This document shows, in pieces, positions 15,755-25,370 of a stretch of DNA of 64,000 nt. Each line of letters starts with the position of its first letter. The stretch's first letter is position 1. The DNA is taken from positions 17,447-81,446 of the forward strand of contig NZ_JBHYHC010000033.1 in NCBI RefSeq assembly GCF_042738955.1. The letters are read 5' to 3'. Both the position numbers and the translations under genes were made by a program. Source of the DNA: Umezawaea sp042738955 (GTDB lineage: Bacteria; Actinomycetota; Actinomycetes; Mycobacteriales; Pseudonocardiaceae). The notes under the pieces are model-generated. The model was given only the letters and a program-made list of their open reading frames with translations, had not been told where the DNA came from and ran no database searches.

Positions 15755-16729
15755 ATGGGCGGTGGATCTAGGCTGTATCGCATGATCGAGGATGACGCTG
15801 GTGGCGGGCGTAGGTTCAAGGTTAGTGCGGAGATTGAGTTGGACGTGATCGACTCGGCGGCGTTGGAGCGAGCGGCGCTGGCGTATGTCGACGAGATGGT
15901 GTTCGTGGTGGACGAGGATTCTGAGCAGGCTCAGGAAGAGCTTCGGGATGCTGAACGCGAGGGTGTTGTTGGAGATCCGGCTGCCGCTCTGTCGCTCTTG
16001 CTGGATCCGGACGCCGTCGTCTCCGTCGAAGGCGTTGAGGTGGGTGGGGTCAGGTATTCGGTTGGAGAGGTCGGAGCGGATGGTCCTTCGCGGACGACGG
16101 TGCCTGACTTCGCCGCGGTGTTCGACGTGTGCAGGTGTGAGCGGTCTTCCTGTGAGCGGTGTACCGGCTTCCAGGTGACTCCCCGCACCGGTGCCGTGTT
16201 GTGGAGCATGGCGGGGCTGCTGGCCGATCATGCGTACGACGACGTGATCGAGTACGGCGACGACCCGGTGACGGCCGCGTCCCAGTGGTCGTTGTTCGAC
16301 GAGTTTCCCCGGATCACGTGGGGGCAGAACGCGATCTGGCGTCGTCAGGCGGCGCGGGCGTTCGATGATCTGGCCGAGGATCTGGTGGCCGGGCGATGGC
16401 CGCAGCCGTGTTGTGCCGCGGAGGAGATGGCGCTGCACCTGGTGCTGCGGTATGCGGGCGACGCGGTGGATGACGGCTGGTCGGGTCTGGAGGACGACTT
16501 CAAGGCGCTGCCTGAGCACAGTGATGACCTCGACTGGGACATGCTGGGAGAAGTTCTGTTCCAGGACATCGACATTCTCGAGCTGTTCGATCCCAGCCGG
16601 GATGGGCTCGAGAACCCGGACGACGAGGAGAACCGGTACCTCGGCATGGGTGACTACACCCCGCCCGCGTGGTTCACGCCGTTCGACAACATGTCGCCGC
16701 GTGATCCTCGCAGGCCGTTCCGACGCTGA
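15755..16729 (+). CDS. Hypothetical acidic protein
   Basis: This protein of about 324 residues is unrecognised. It begins with a strand-rich segment (FKVSAEIELDVIDSAALERAALAYVDEMVF), contains a Cys-rich stretch (VCRCERSSCERCTG) and ends in a hydrophilic half rich in Asp/Glu and Trp. Codon bias supports coding. The start is uncertain: GTG 15710, ATG 15755 and ATG 15782 are all in frame and none has a good ribosome site; 15755 is taken as the middle choice. It lies just outside the element's right border and has no obvious partner. Confidence 0.6.
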   Translation: MGGGSRLYRMIEDDAGGGRRFKVSAEIELDVIDSAALERAALAYVDEMVFVVDEDSEQAQEELRDAEREGVVGDPAAALSLLLDPDAVVSVEGVEVGGVRYSVGEVGADGPSRTTVPDFAAVFDVCRCERSSCERCTGFQVTPRTGAVLWSMAGLLADHAYDDVIEYGDDPVTAASQWSLFDEFPRITWGQNAIWRRQAARAFDDLAEDLVAGRWPQPCCAAEEMALHLVLRYAGDAVDDGWSGLEDDFKALPEHSDDLDWDMLGEVLFQDIDILELFDPSRDGLENPDDEENRYLGMGDYTPPAWFTPFDNMSPRDPRRPFRR

Positions 16730-17482
16730 CCGAGCGGAAGGCCTGAAACCGAGTGTCGATCTTGTGGTCGGGGATCCACGCCGAGCTCGGTGTCCCACCG
16801 CGCCCGCTGACCTAGGAGATGATCGAGACCGCAGTCGGCATGCGGGTTCGCGAGGCGGTGGACCTGGAGTGGAAGCTCGTCGCGATCCGCGGATGAGAAG
16901 TGGGGCCAGACGAGACCGGGACCACGTGCGGGTTGCCACATCGCGATAGCGCGCACACGCGGTGGATGAGAGGGAACGTGCGGATGGAGAACGCTTCGCA
17001 CGTCGGGTAACGGACGCCGCGTTGGACGAGCGGTTGGAGGATGTCCGCTTGCGCCTTGGCCTCGTAGACAGCGCATGGCTCGTTGTCTACGAACGAAAAA
17101 GTCACGCTGTCCTAACTCGTTGCAACCGCACCCCATCAGAACTCCGTCGTGGCAGCGGTTATGCGAGCTCTGAAGCTGGCCGACGAAAGCTGCTCGACCA
17201 AGTCGGGTAGGCGATCGCGTTGATCTCCACCCACGCTCGTTGCCGCGGCCATCTGAGCGAGATGTGCCGCCGATCCACCAGGAGGAGATCGGCGCGAGCG
17301 CTGATGCGCTGTACCGGCCGGGCTGACCTCGTTGGTGAGGTCCGTCTTGGGTGTGCTGCTGCTGGGGTGGACAGGCAGTGGGGGCGGCAGTTGGGCGGCA
17401 GGTCGGGGTGGTGGGGCGGGGGTGAGGGGGGTGGGTTCGTAGCGTTTGAGTCACCTGAGATGGCAGGGGGCTTGGAGAGTTT
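16730..17482. other. Stretch without an intact gene
   Basis: Several short open frames occur on both strands but none has a convincing start, length or motif. Mixed codon character suggests decayed gene fragments. A G-rich tract and TAGCGT near 17440 precede the transaldolase gene and may form its promoter. Confidence 0.5.
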
Positions 17483-18112
17483 ATGGGCTTGTTACTGGAT
17501 TCTGCTGAGTTGGATGATGTGGTCGTTGCTGGTGGGTTGGGGTTTGTTGGTGGTGTTACTACCAATCCGACCTTGTTGCGGCAGGTTACCGATGAGCCGG
17601 TGAAGCATGTTGCCGAGTTGTTGGGGGCCAGTGAGTTTCCCGATGTCTACTACCAGCCGACTGGGTTTCGTGGGGAGTTGATTGACGAGGCGCTTGAGGT
17701 TTGGGCGCTTGATCCTGAGCGGATTGTGGTCAAGGTGCCTGCTACGCCTGGGGGTGCTGTGTTGGCCTCTAGGCTTGTCGCCAAGGGGGTCAGGGTTTCG
17801 TTGACCGCCGCGCAGGCTGCCAGTGCGATGATCGTGGCTGAGGCTGTTGGGTGTGCGAGTGTGATCCCTTACGTGGATCGGGCTTGGCGGGATCCGCGTA
17901 TTGACAACGATCTGGTGCGGTCGTTGGTGGGTATGCGGCGTGGGTCGACGCTTGTTGTTGCTGCGTCTATGAAGAACGTTGGGCAGCTTACCCAGGCGTT
18001 TGTGGATGGGGCCGATTCCGTTACGGCGCCGTTGGCCGTGCTTGAGCAGGTGTTGAACCATCCCGCCGGGTTGGAGGCCGAGTTGGCCTTTGCCGGTGAG
18101 TACGGGGGCTGA
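17483..18112 (+). CDS. Transaldolase family protein (F6P aldolase-like)
   Basis: This 209-residue protein matches the short transaldolase/fructose-6-phosphate aldolase family. It has Asp6 in LLLDSA, the TTNPTLL motif at 26-32, and the Schiff-base Lys84 in IVVKVPAT, followed by GVRVSLTAAQA. It would transfer or cleave a dihydroxyacetone unit from a sugar. It is the first gene of the long operon; GGAG precedes the ATG. Its codons (many GTT, TTG, GGG) are less biased than those of the genes after 19000, hinting at a different origin or recent joining. Confidence 0.85.
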   Translation: MGLLLDSAELDDVVVAGGLGFVGGVTTNPTLLRQVTDEPVKHVAELLGASEFPDVYYQPTGFRGELIDEALEVWALDPERIVVKVPATPGGAVLASRLVAKGVRVSLTAAQAASAMIVAEAVGCASVIPYVDRAWRDPRIDNDLVRSLVGMRRGSTLVVAASMKNVGQLTQAFVDGADSVTAPLAVLEQVLNHPAGLEAELAFAGEYGG

Positions 18113-18113
18113 C

Positions 18114-20537
18114 GTGTACCAGGCCGTGCTCTTCGACATGGATGGTGTTGTGGTCGACACCGATGCCTCTGTTGCCGAGTTTTGGCAGGAATTGGCGCGG
18201 GACAACGGGTTCACGATCAGTCCTGAGCAGTTGGACCGGCATGTGTACGGGCGGTCCGCACTGCACACGTTGCGCGAAGTGTTTCCGGAGTTGCCCGCGC
18301 CGCGGTACGGCGAGGTCTTCGAAGCGATGCGGGTGAACAACGAAACGCTGCGCTACCAGGCGATTCCTGGTGTGCTGTCGCTGCTGCGGGAGTTGGGTGC
18401 GGCTGGGGTGCCGTTGGCGTTGGTGACCGGGGCGCAGTCGCACAAAGCGACGGCGGTGCTGGGGCAGTTCGACGCGGAGTTCGACGTGGTGCTCACCGCG
18501 GAGGACGTCGAGGCCGGTAAGCCCGATCCGCGGTGCTACCGGCTTGCAGCGGAACGGCTTGGTGTGCCGATCGAGCGGTGCGTTGTGTTCGAGGACGCGT
18601 TGAGTGGTGTCACGTCCGCTGTGAGTGCTGGTGCCACGTGTGTCGCGCTTGCTGCGCCTCAGCGGGATGACGATGTGCGTGCGGCTGGTGCGGCCGCGGT
18701 GATCCGCGACTTCACCGGGACCGCGTTGCGGGGGCGGACGTTGAGCGTGGGGGAGAGGGAGTTTCCCCTTGCCCCGGACGATCTGTTCGTCGCGCCGGTC
18801 GATCGGTGGGACGCGGCTGCCAACGAGTTGGTGGGGCGGGACGCGGTGATTCACCGCTCGCACCTCGTCGGTGCGGATGAGGCGTTGACGAAGGAAGGGG
18901 GCGGCAACTTCTCCTGCAAGGGGGTTGCGCCCGATCAGCACGGCAGGCCTACGCGTGTGCTGTGGATGAGCGCGTGGGGGTGTGACGGCGCTACGACTAC
19001 GGGTGAGGACTTCCCCGTTCTGCGGCTGGATGAGTTGCTGCCACTGCTGGATGGGGGGCAGATTGACGAGCGGCGGATGATCGAGCACCTGGTCGCCAGT
19101 GGGCTCGTTGGTGAGCAGCGGCGGCCTGGTATCGAGACGTTGACGCACGCGTTCATCCCCGCCGCGCACGTCGACCACTGCCACCCCGACGCGGTCATCG
19201 CGCTCACGTCGTTCCCCGGCGGTCGCGAGTGCGCCGAGGAGGAGTTCGGCGACGAGGCGATCTGGTTCGACTACCGGCAGTTCGACGTGGACGTGGCGCG
19301 GGAACTCGCCACGAAGATCAGGGCGAACCCGCGCTGCCGGTTCGTGCTGCTCGCCAACCACGGGCTGTTCACGTGGGCCGACACCAGTGAGCAGTGCTAC
19401 CGCAACTCGTTGGAGGCGGTCGCTCGCTCGACCGCCGCGCTCGGCAGGGCGATCACCCGGTCCGCCGACCTCGGCGGTTGCGCGGTCGAGCCGTTGGACG
19501 AAGCCGAGGCGGACGAGGTGCTCGCCGAGGTGTTGCCGGTGCTGCGTGGTGCGATGGACAACCCCGTGCTGCACGTGGACCGCGGCCCACAGGCGGTCGC
19601 GTTCGCGTCCTCCGTGCGTGGGCCTGAACTGAGCCAGCGTGGGCCTGGCTGCCCGGATCACGTCGTCACGACCGGGCACCGGCCGTTGGTGCTCGCGCCC
19701 GGCGAGGCGGTGCTGGACGGTGTCGCCCGCCACCGGGAGTGGTACAACGCGACGTTCGAGCGTCACGTGACTCCGGGGACCGACAAGCGCGGTGACGCGC
19801 CGCGCGTGGTCGTGCTGCCGGGGGTCGGGGTCGTCTCCTCCGGCGCGGACGCGGCGAAGGCCCGGCTGTGCGCGGACCACTTCGCCCAGACGATGACGGT
19901 CATCCGGGCGGCCGACGCCGTGGGCGGGTACGTGACGCTCACCGAGGCGCAGAGCGTCTCCGACGAGTACTGGCCGTTGATCCGGCTCAAGCCGCAGCTC
20001 GTGCCGAGGGACGGCAGGCTCGCGGGCAAGGTCGTGCTCGTCGCCGGTTTCGACGACGAAGACACGGCGCTCGTCGCGGCACGGCTCACGGAGTCCGCCG
20101 CGCACGTCGCGCTGGCGGGCGACGACCCCGGCCGCATCGCCGCCGCGGCGGCGGACATCCAGCGGCGGCAAGGCGAACGGCGCGCGGTCGCGCTGCCGTG
20201 CGGGCCCGACCGGCCCGACGAGGTGGTGCGAGCGGCCGTGCTCGAACTCGGCGGGTTCGACCTCGTCGTCGACCTGACGCCCGATGGGGCAGTCGCACGG
20301 GCGGCTCTGCCCGTGTTCGCCGCGCAGGCCCTCGGCGGGTCGGTGCTGCTGGCGCCGCCCGGCGGGCGGACGCCGGACGTGACCGCGTGGGACGGCGCCG
20401 CCGTGACGGTCAACGCCGTCGCGTCGGGCGACCCGGAGTCCGTCGCCGAGGCCGCCCTGTTCTTCACCACCACGGACATCTGGCAGGGCGCGGTGCTCCA
20501 GCCGCGCCCCCGCCGCGACAGGCAGGAGACCCGATGA
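18114..20537 (+). CDS. HAD phosphatase / class II aldolase / Rossmann fusion
   Basis: The 807-residue protein joins three units. Residues 1-215 are a beta-phosphoglucomutase-like HAD hydrolase (FDMDGVVVDTD, TGAQSHK, GKPDPRCY, FEDALSGV). Residues about 230-640 are a class II aldolase/adducin domain with His-rich metal site (HVDHCHPDA, ANHGLF). The remainder is a short Rossmann segment (KVVLVAGFDDED) like the SDR half of RhaD-type aldolase/dehydrogenases, but without a visible YxxxK. It could dephosphorylate and aldol-cleave or condense a sugar phosphate. GTG 18114 is chosen for GGGGG six bases upstream; earlier GTG 18096 is possible. Confidence 0.82.
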   Translation: MYQAVLFDMDGVVVDTDASVAEFWQELARDNGFTISPEQLDRHVYGRSALHTLREVFPELPAPRYGEVFEAMRVNNETLRYQAIPGVLSLLRELGAAGVPLALVTGAQSHKATAVLGQFDAEFDVVLTAEDVEAGKPDPRCYRLAAERLGVPIERCVVFEDALSGVTSAVSAGATCVALAAPQRDDDVRAAGAAAVIRDFTGTALRGRTLSVGEREFPLAPDDLFVAPVDRWDAAANELVGRDAVIHRSHLVGADEALTKEGGGNFSCKGVAPDQHGRPTRVLWMSAWGCDGATTTGEDFPVLRLDELLPLLDGGQIDERRMIEHLVASGLVGEQRRPGIETLTHAFIPAAHVDHCHPDAVIALTSFPGGRECAEEEFGDEAIWFDYRQFDVDVARELATKIRANPRCRFVLLANHGLFTWADTSEQCYRNSLEAVARSTAALGRAITRSADLGGCAVEPLDEAEADEVLAEVLPVLRGAMDNPVLHVDRGPQAVAFASSVRGPELSQRGPGCPDHVVTTGHRPLVLAPGEAVLDGVARHREWYNATFERHVTPGTDKRGDAPRVVVLPGVGVVSSGADAAKARLCADHFAQTMTVIRAADAVGGYVTLTEAQSVSDEYWPLIRLKPQLVPRDGRLAGKVVLVAGFDDEDTALVAARLTESAAHVALAGDDPGRIAAAAADIQRRQGERRAVALPCGPDRPDEVVRAAVLELGGFDLVVDLTPDGAVARAALPVFAAQALGGSVLLAPPGGRTPDVTAWDGAAVTVNAVASGDPESVAEAALFFTTTDIWQGAVLQPRPRRDRQETR

Positions 20538-23500
20538 GCCTCACCACGGACAAGAAGGCCACCGCCGAGCTGATCGGGCTCGACGGGTTGGTGCCCAACG
20601 GCTTCCGGCTGCTGGCGTCCTGCTTCGACGCCCACCACACGATCGGCGGGGGCCTCTTCGCGATCGGCGACACGGTCGAGGAGATCGACCGGATCTCCAG
20701 CTCCGGCCTGCACACCACCGACGGGCTGCTGTTCCGCTGCCTGTGGAGCGCGGACGGCAGTCCGGCCGAGCTGGTCGTCTACGACGAGACGGGGGTCCGG
20801 CGCTACCACCGGCTCGACAACGTCTCGACGCCGCACGACATCCTGGTCGTCGACGGCAACGTGCTGGTCGCCGCCACCATGCAGAACGAGGTGCAGTGCG
20901 TCAGCCCCGACGGCGAGGTCGCCTGGCGCTGGCAGGCTCCCGGCGAGGCCGACAGCTGGCACCTCAACAGCCTCGCCCGCTACGGCGACCGCACGGTCGT
21001 GTGCGGGTTCGGCGAGTTCCTGCGCCGCCGCGGCTGGGACGAGAACGGCAAGCCCGCGAGCGGCCGGGTCGTCGACCTGGAGACCGGCGAGCCGATCCTC
21101 GAAGGGCTGAAGGCGCCGCACAACCCCTGGTACGAGGACGGCACGTGGCTCGTCTGCGACTCGGCCGAGGGCGAGCTGGTCGAGATCGACGACACCACCC
21201 GCGAGGAGACGCGGCGGCTCACGCTGCCCGGGTGGCCGCGCGGTCTCGTCGCCACCGACGAGCACCTGTTCATCGGGTTGAGCCCGCACCGCCACGCGGC
21301 CTCCTCCGTGGAGACCGCCGCGGTCGCGGTCGTCGACCGGGCGAACTGGTCCGTGCTGGGACTGGTGAACCTGCCCGCCCGCGAGGTGTACGCGCTGGCC
21401 CTCGCGCCTGCCGCCCTCGTGGAAGGCGCGCGGCAGGGCTTCGGTGCCAACCAGACGCGGGTGCACGAGCAGGGCCAGCTCCAGATGTTCGACCGGCTCG
21501 GCGTGCGGCCCCGGCGGCTCTGGGCCGTCGGCGACCCGCTCTCCGACGACGAGTGCCAGGCGACGATCACGCTGGACGGTCCGGTGGTCGACGACGTCGA
21601 GGCGGGCAGCCTGCTGACGCTCGACTGCCTGGTGCGCAACACCGGCGCGGGCATGTTGACGCCAGCGCCGCCGTTCCCGGTCCGGGTGGTGCACCGGTGG
21701 CTCGACGTCGACGGCGTCGAGGTGCCGACCCAGGCGATCCGCTCGGCGCTGCCCCAGTCGTTGCCGCCGGAGGCCGTGACGCGCGTCCCGGTGCGGACCC
21801 GCGTTCCCGACGCTCCCGGCGCGTACCGGCTGCGCGTCACGCTCGAGCAGGACGGCGGCGCGCCGTTCGACGAGATCGACCCGACCTGCGTGCTGGACCT
21901 GGAGCTGACCGCGGTCGCCGGGCACGTCGACCACGAGGCGTTGAGCGGGTTCGGCCTGTACGCCTCCGAGGTCCGTGCCGCGTGCGCGGCCGGTGGCACC
22001 GTCTCCGACGTGGTGAAGGCCTTGCTGACGCGGCCGACCGGCACGCCGAACGGCCTCACCATCGGTCTGATCGAGGAGAACGGGACCGCCGCGTTCGTCG
22101 ACGCGGTCGCCGCGGTGCTGCGCGGGTCGGCGTCGGCGATCGAGCACCTCGTGCTCGACGCCATCCCGGAGTTCGACGACGTGCTGCTCACCGGCGCCGA
22201 GGCCGTGGCGCTCGCGCTGCACCGCTGCGGCACGCGGGTCGCCTTCGCCTACGCCGGGACGTCCGAGCTGGCGCTGTGCGACGCCCTCGCCCGGCTCGAC
22301 CTGCTGGTCAACGGCCGCGGCGACCGCGAGTCGCTGTTCGAGGCGGGTGGCGCGAGCAGGCTGCGCCCCGGCACGGGCGCCGCGATCCTGCACGGCGCGC
22401 GTGGCCTCACCAACGCGCTCGGCGCGCTGGCCGACGTGCGGCGCAACGAGATGGGCGTGCTCGCGGTGGTCGGCATGCCGTCCACCGGCTCGCAGCCGTT
22501 CCTGCCGCCGCACGGCGAGACGGACCTCATCGCGACCTCCGGCTCCTTCGCCAAGTCGTGGTTCGAGCTCGGCGCCGTGCCGAAGGACCACGACGGCCGT
22601 CAGGAGACCGTCGAGCGCTTCGCCACGTCGCTGCTCCAGGCCGTCGAGGACGTCCGGCGGGCGCCGTACGGCCCGGTCCTGCTCGCCGTGCCGCAGGACG
22701 TCGCCGAAGCGGAGTGGATGCCGCTCACGGCGCTGCCCGCGTTCCCGCCCGTCGAGCCGCTGGGCTGTGACGCCGCCGCGCTGCGCGACGCCGCCGAGGT
22801 CCTCGCGACCGCCCGCAGGCCCGTCGTGCTGGTCGACGACTACGCGCTCGTCCACCCCGGCGCGACGGCCGCGCTCGCGGCGTTCTGCGCCCGGACCGGT
22901 GCTCCGGTCCTCCAGGTCAAGTACCGGCGCGGCCCGATGCTGTTCGAACGCCTCGGCACGACCGACGTGCCGGAGTTCATCGGCTGGTACGAGCCGAAGT
23001 CGGACCAGCACCGCGCGGTGCTGGAGGCCGCCGACGTGCTGATCACCGTCGAGGACCGCAACATGTACCCGAGGGTCATCGGCGAGCTGCCCGGTTCGTG
23101 CCGCAAGATCGCGGTGACGTCCAAGCCCGCCGCGGCGGAGAAGAACGGCTACCTCGGCGCGGGTGACGTGCTCGTCGCCGGTGACGTGGTGACGTCGTTG
23201 CGGGAGTTGACCGACGAGGCCCCGGACGCGGGTGGCCGCTGGTACACCGACGTGCTGGCGGCGGAACGTCCGCTCGCGGCGCTGGAGGTCCCGGCCGAGG
23301 CCTCGGTGATCCGCCGCGGTGTCGCTCGGGCGATCGGCGACGTGGCCGCCCGTTCCGCGCGGCGCGCGGTGCTGGTGGACGACAGCCAGATGTTCGGCGG
23401 CCTGCTCGCCGAGGAGTACGACCAGTTCCCGCCTGGGCTTCGGGTGTTCGGCGGGCACGGCGGGTTCGTCGGCTGCGGCATCACCGTGGCGACGGGGCTC

Positions 23501-23962
23501 GCGCTGGGCGAGCCGTCGGCGAAGGTGTTCTGCTGCCTGGGAGACCAGGGCTTCACCAACTCGGTGCAGGGCCTCGCGGCGGCGGTGCAGGAGAACGCGC
23601 CCGTCACGTTCATCGTGTGCAACAACGGCGGCGCGGTGTCGCTGCGCAAGCAGTCGCGGCCGACGGGGTGGCTCGACGGCGGCCACGGCCAGTACCTCGA
23701 CAACGCCGCGGGCATGCGGTACGTGGACATCGCCGAGGCGTGGGGCGTGCGGAGCTGGCGGGTCGACCTGAGCGGCTGGCTGGACCGCGACCGCAGCGCC
23801 ACGCGGCTGGAGACGTTCGCGGAGGCGCTCCAGGTGGCCACCGACGACTCCGGCCCGACGCTGATCGAGCTCGTGCTGCCGTCGGACCCCGAGTTCTGGA
23901 CCGGTGTCTGGATCACCGAGGGGTTCGAGGCCACCAAGAAGGCCGAGGCCGCCCATGCGTGA
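20534..23962 (+). CDS. DUF4915-like / ThDP-dependent enzyme fusion
   Basis: This 1142-residue protein has three parts. Residues about 1-330 look like the TIGR03032/DUF4915 beta-propeller type (HHTIGGGLFAIG, PHNPWYEDGTWLVCDSAEGELVE). Residues about 350-470 form an Ig-like/Wzt-C-like beta domain. Residues 480-1140 resemble a thiamine-diphosphate enzyme of the acetolactate synthase/decarboxylase group: FAYAGTSELALCDAL, GRGDRESLF with the likely cofactor-activating Glu, then LGDQGF...CNNGG as the ThDP-binding GDG-NN motif with Gln for Gly. It probably makes or breaks a C-C bond on a 2-oxo acid or sugar. ATG overlaps the previous stop. Confidence 0.78.
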   Translation: MSLTTDKKATAELIGLDGLVPNGFRLLASCFDAHHTIGGGLFAIGDTVEEIDRISSSGLHTTDGLLFRCLWSADGSPAELVVYDETGVRRYHRLDNVSTPHDILVVDGNVLVAATMQNEVQCVSPDGEVAWRWQAPGEADSWHLNSLARYGDRTVVCGFGEFLRRRGWDENGKPASGRVVDLETGEPILEGLKAPHNPWYEDGTWLVCDSAEGELVEIDDTTREETRRLTLPGWPRGLVATDEHLFIGLSPHRHAASSVETAAVAVVDRANWSVLGLVNLPAREVYALALAPAALVEGARQGFGANQTRVHEQGQLQMFDRLGVRPRRLWAVGDPLSDDECQATITLDGPVVDDVEAGSLLTLDCLVRNTGAGMLTPAPPFPVRVVHRWLDVDGVEVPTQAIRSALPQSLPPEAVTRVPVRTRVPDAPGAYRLRVTLEQDGGAPFDEIDPTCVLDLELTAVAGHVDHEALSGFGLYASEVRAACAAGGTVSDVVKALLTRPTGTPNGLTIGLIEENGTAAFVDAVAAVLRGSASAIEHLVLDAIPEFDDVLLTGAEAVALALHRCGTRVAFAYAGTSELALCDALARLDLLVNGRGDRESLFEAGGASRLRPGTGAAILHGARGLTNALGALADVRRNEMGVLAVVGMPSTGSQPFLPPHGETDLIATSGSFAKSWFELGAVPKDHDGRQETVERFATSLLQAVEDVRRAPYGPVLLAVPQDVAEAEWMPLTALPAFPPVEPLGCDAAALRDAAEVLATARRPVVLVDDYALVHPGATAALAAFCARTGAPVLQVKYRRGPMLFERLGTTDVPEFIGWYEPKSDQHRAVLEAADVLITVEDRNMYPRVIGELPGSCRKIAVTSKPAAAEKNGYLGAGDVLVAGDVVTSLRELTDEAPDAGGRWYTDVLAAERPLAALEVPAEASVIRRGVARAIGDVAARSARRAVLVDDSQMFGGLLAEEYDQFPPGLRVFGGHGGFVGCGITVATGLALGEPSAKVFCCLGDQGFTNSVQGLAAAVQENAPVTFIVCNNGGAVSLRKQSRPTGWLDGGHGQYLDNAAGMRYVDIAEAWGVRSWRVDLSGWLDRDRSATRLETFAEALQVATDDSGPTLIELVLPSDPEFWTGVWITEGFEATKKAEAAHA

Positions 23963-25370
23963 GGTCGACTTCGGCACCGCGCCGCTGACGCCCTACCGCG
24001 ACGTGCTGGGCGCGGAACGGCTGGACCGGCTGCGGGAGGCCGCCGAGCACGTCGCCGTCGCACTGCACGGCCGTCGGGTCTGGAACGTCAACTCCACGTC
24101 GGCCGGTGGTGGCGTCGCCGAACTGCTGCACGCGCTGCTGCCGCTCGCCCGCGCCGTCGGCATCGACGCCCGCTGGCTGGTGATCGACGGCGACCCGGAG
24201 TTCTTCGCCATCGCCAAACGCCTGTGCACCAGGCTGTACGGCGCGCCGGGCGACCCGGAGCCGCTCGGGTCCGAGCAGCTGCGGCACTACCGGAAGGTCA
24301 CCGAGCTGAACGGCACGGCGCTCGCCGAGTGGGTGCGACCCGGTGACGTGGTGGTCGTGCACGAGGCCCAGCCCGCGGGACTGGTCGACGTCGCCCGCAG
24401 GCTCGGCGCCACGGCCGTCTGGCGCAGGCACATCGGCCGCGACGTGCCCAACGAGCACACCCGCGACGGGTGGGCGTTCCTGCGCCGGTTCGTCGAGCAC
24501 GCCGACGCCACGGTGTTCCTCACCGAGCAGCACCGCCCGGACTGGGCTCCCCGGCCGCACATCATCCCGCCGTCGATCGACCCGTGCGCGCCGAAGAACA
24601 TGGAGCTGACCGAGCGGGAGGTCCTCGACGTCCTGCGGTGCACCGGCGTGCTGGGCGGCGGTGACGGGGAGCCCGTCACCGTGCGCCCGCCGGTGGGGGA
24701 GCGGATCGAGGTGCGGCGCCAGGTGACGGCGGTCCGCGAAGGACCGCCGCCCCCGGCGACCGTGCCGATGGTGGTCCAGGTGTCCCGGTGGGACGAGCTG
24801 AAGGACATGGAGGGCGTGCTGCACGCGTTCCTGGCCGCCGACGTGCCCGGCTCCTACCTCACGCTGGCGGGGGCCGACGTCGAGGGCGTCGCCGACGACC
24901 CGGACGCCGCGCGGTTCTTCGACGACTGCTGTCGCCGGTGGGCGGCGCTGCCCGAGGAGGACCGGAGGCGGGTGCAGCTGCTCTGCCTGCCGATGGAGGA
25001 CCTGCGGGAGAACGCGGTCGTCGTCAACGCGGTGCAGCGGCACGCGACCGTGGTGGTGCAGAAGAGCCTCGCGGAGGGGTTCGGGCTCACCGCCACCGAG
25101 GCGATGTGGAAGGGCCGCCCGCTGGTGGCCAGCGGGGTCGGCGGGCTTCGCGACCAGGTCGTCGACGGGGAGTCCGGGCTGCTGCTCGGCGACCCGCACG
25201 ACCTCGGCGCGGCCGCCGGGCTGATCAGGCGGCTGCTCACCGACCCGGAACTCGCGCGACGGCTGGGAGAGGGGGCGCGGCGGCGGGTGGACGAGCACTA
25301 CCTGCCCGACCGGCACCTCCTCGACTGGGCGAACTTGATCGGATCCGCGGTAGCGATGGAGGTGGTGTGA
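23955..25370 (+). CDS. GT4 glycosyltransferase, TreT-like
   Basis: This 471-residue GT-B glycosyltransferase resembles trehalose glycosyltransferring synthase (TreT): VWNVNSTSAGGGVAELLHALLPLARAVGIDARW, VVHEAQPAGL, the WRRHIGRD segment and, in the nucleotide-sugar-binding half, QVSRWDELKDMEGV and the EGFGLTATEAMWKGRP motif. TreT joins an NDP-glucose to glucose. In this cluster the acceptor may be another polyol or sugar. ATG 23955 overlaps the ThDP gene's end by eight bases. Confidence 0.85.
   Translation: MREVDFGTAPLTPYRDVLGAERLDRLREAAEHVAVALHGRRVWNVNSTSAGGGVAELLHALLPLARAVGIDARWLVIDGDPEFFAIAKRLCTRLYGAPGDPEPLGSEQLRHYRKVTELNGTALAEWVRPGDVVVVHEAQPAGLVDVARRLGATAVWRRHIGRDVPNEHTRDGWAFLRRFVEHADATVFLTEQHRPDWAPRPHIIPPSIDPCAPKNMELTEREVLDVLRCTGVLGGGDGEPVTVRPPVGERIEVRRQVTAVREGPPPPATVPMVVQVSRWDELKDMEGVLHAFLAADVPGSYLTLAGADVEGVADDPDAARFFDDCCRRWAALPEEDRRRVQLLCLPMEDLRENAVVVNAVQRHATVVVQKSLAEGFGLTATEAMWKGRPLVASGVGGLRDQVVDGESGLLLGDPHDLGAAAGLIRRLLTDPELARRLGEGARRRVDEHYLPDRHLLDWANLIGSAVAMEVV

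Noticed and set aside
19763..23977. A 1404-codon open frame on the minus strand
   Set aside because: It lies fully opposite the aldolase and ThDP genes, is Arg/Gly/Ala-rich without motifs and is the mirror product of their high-GC codon bias.
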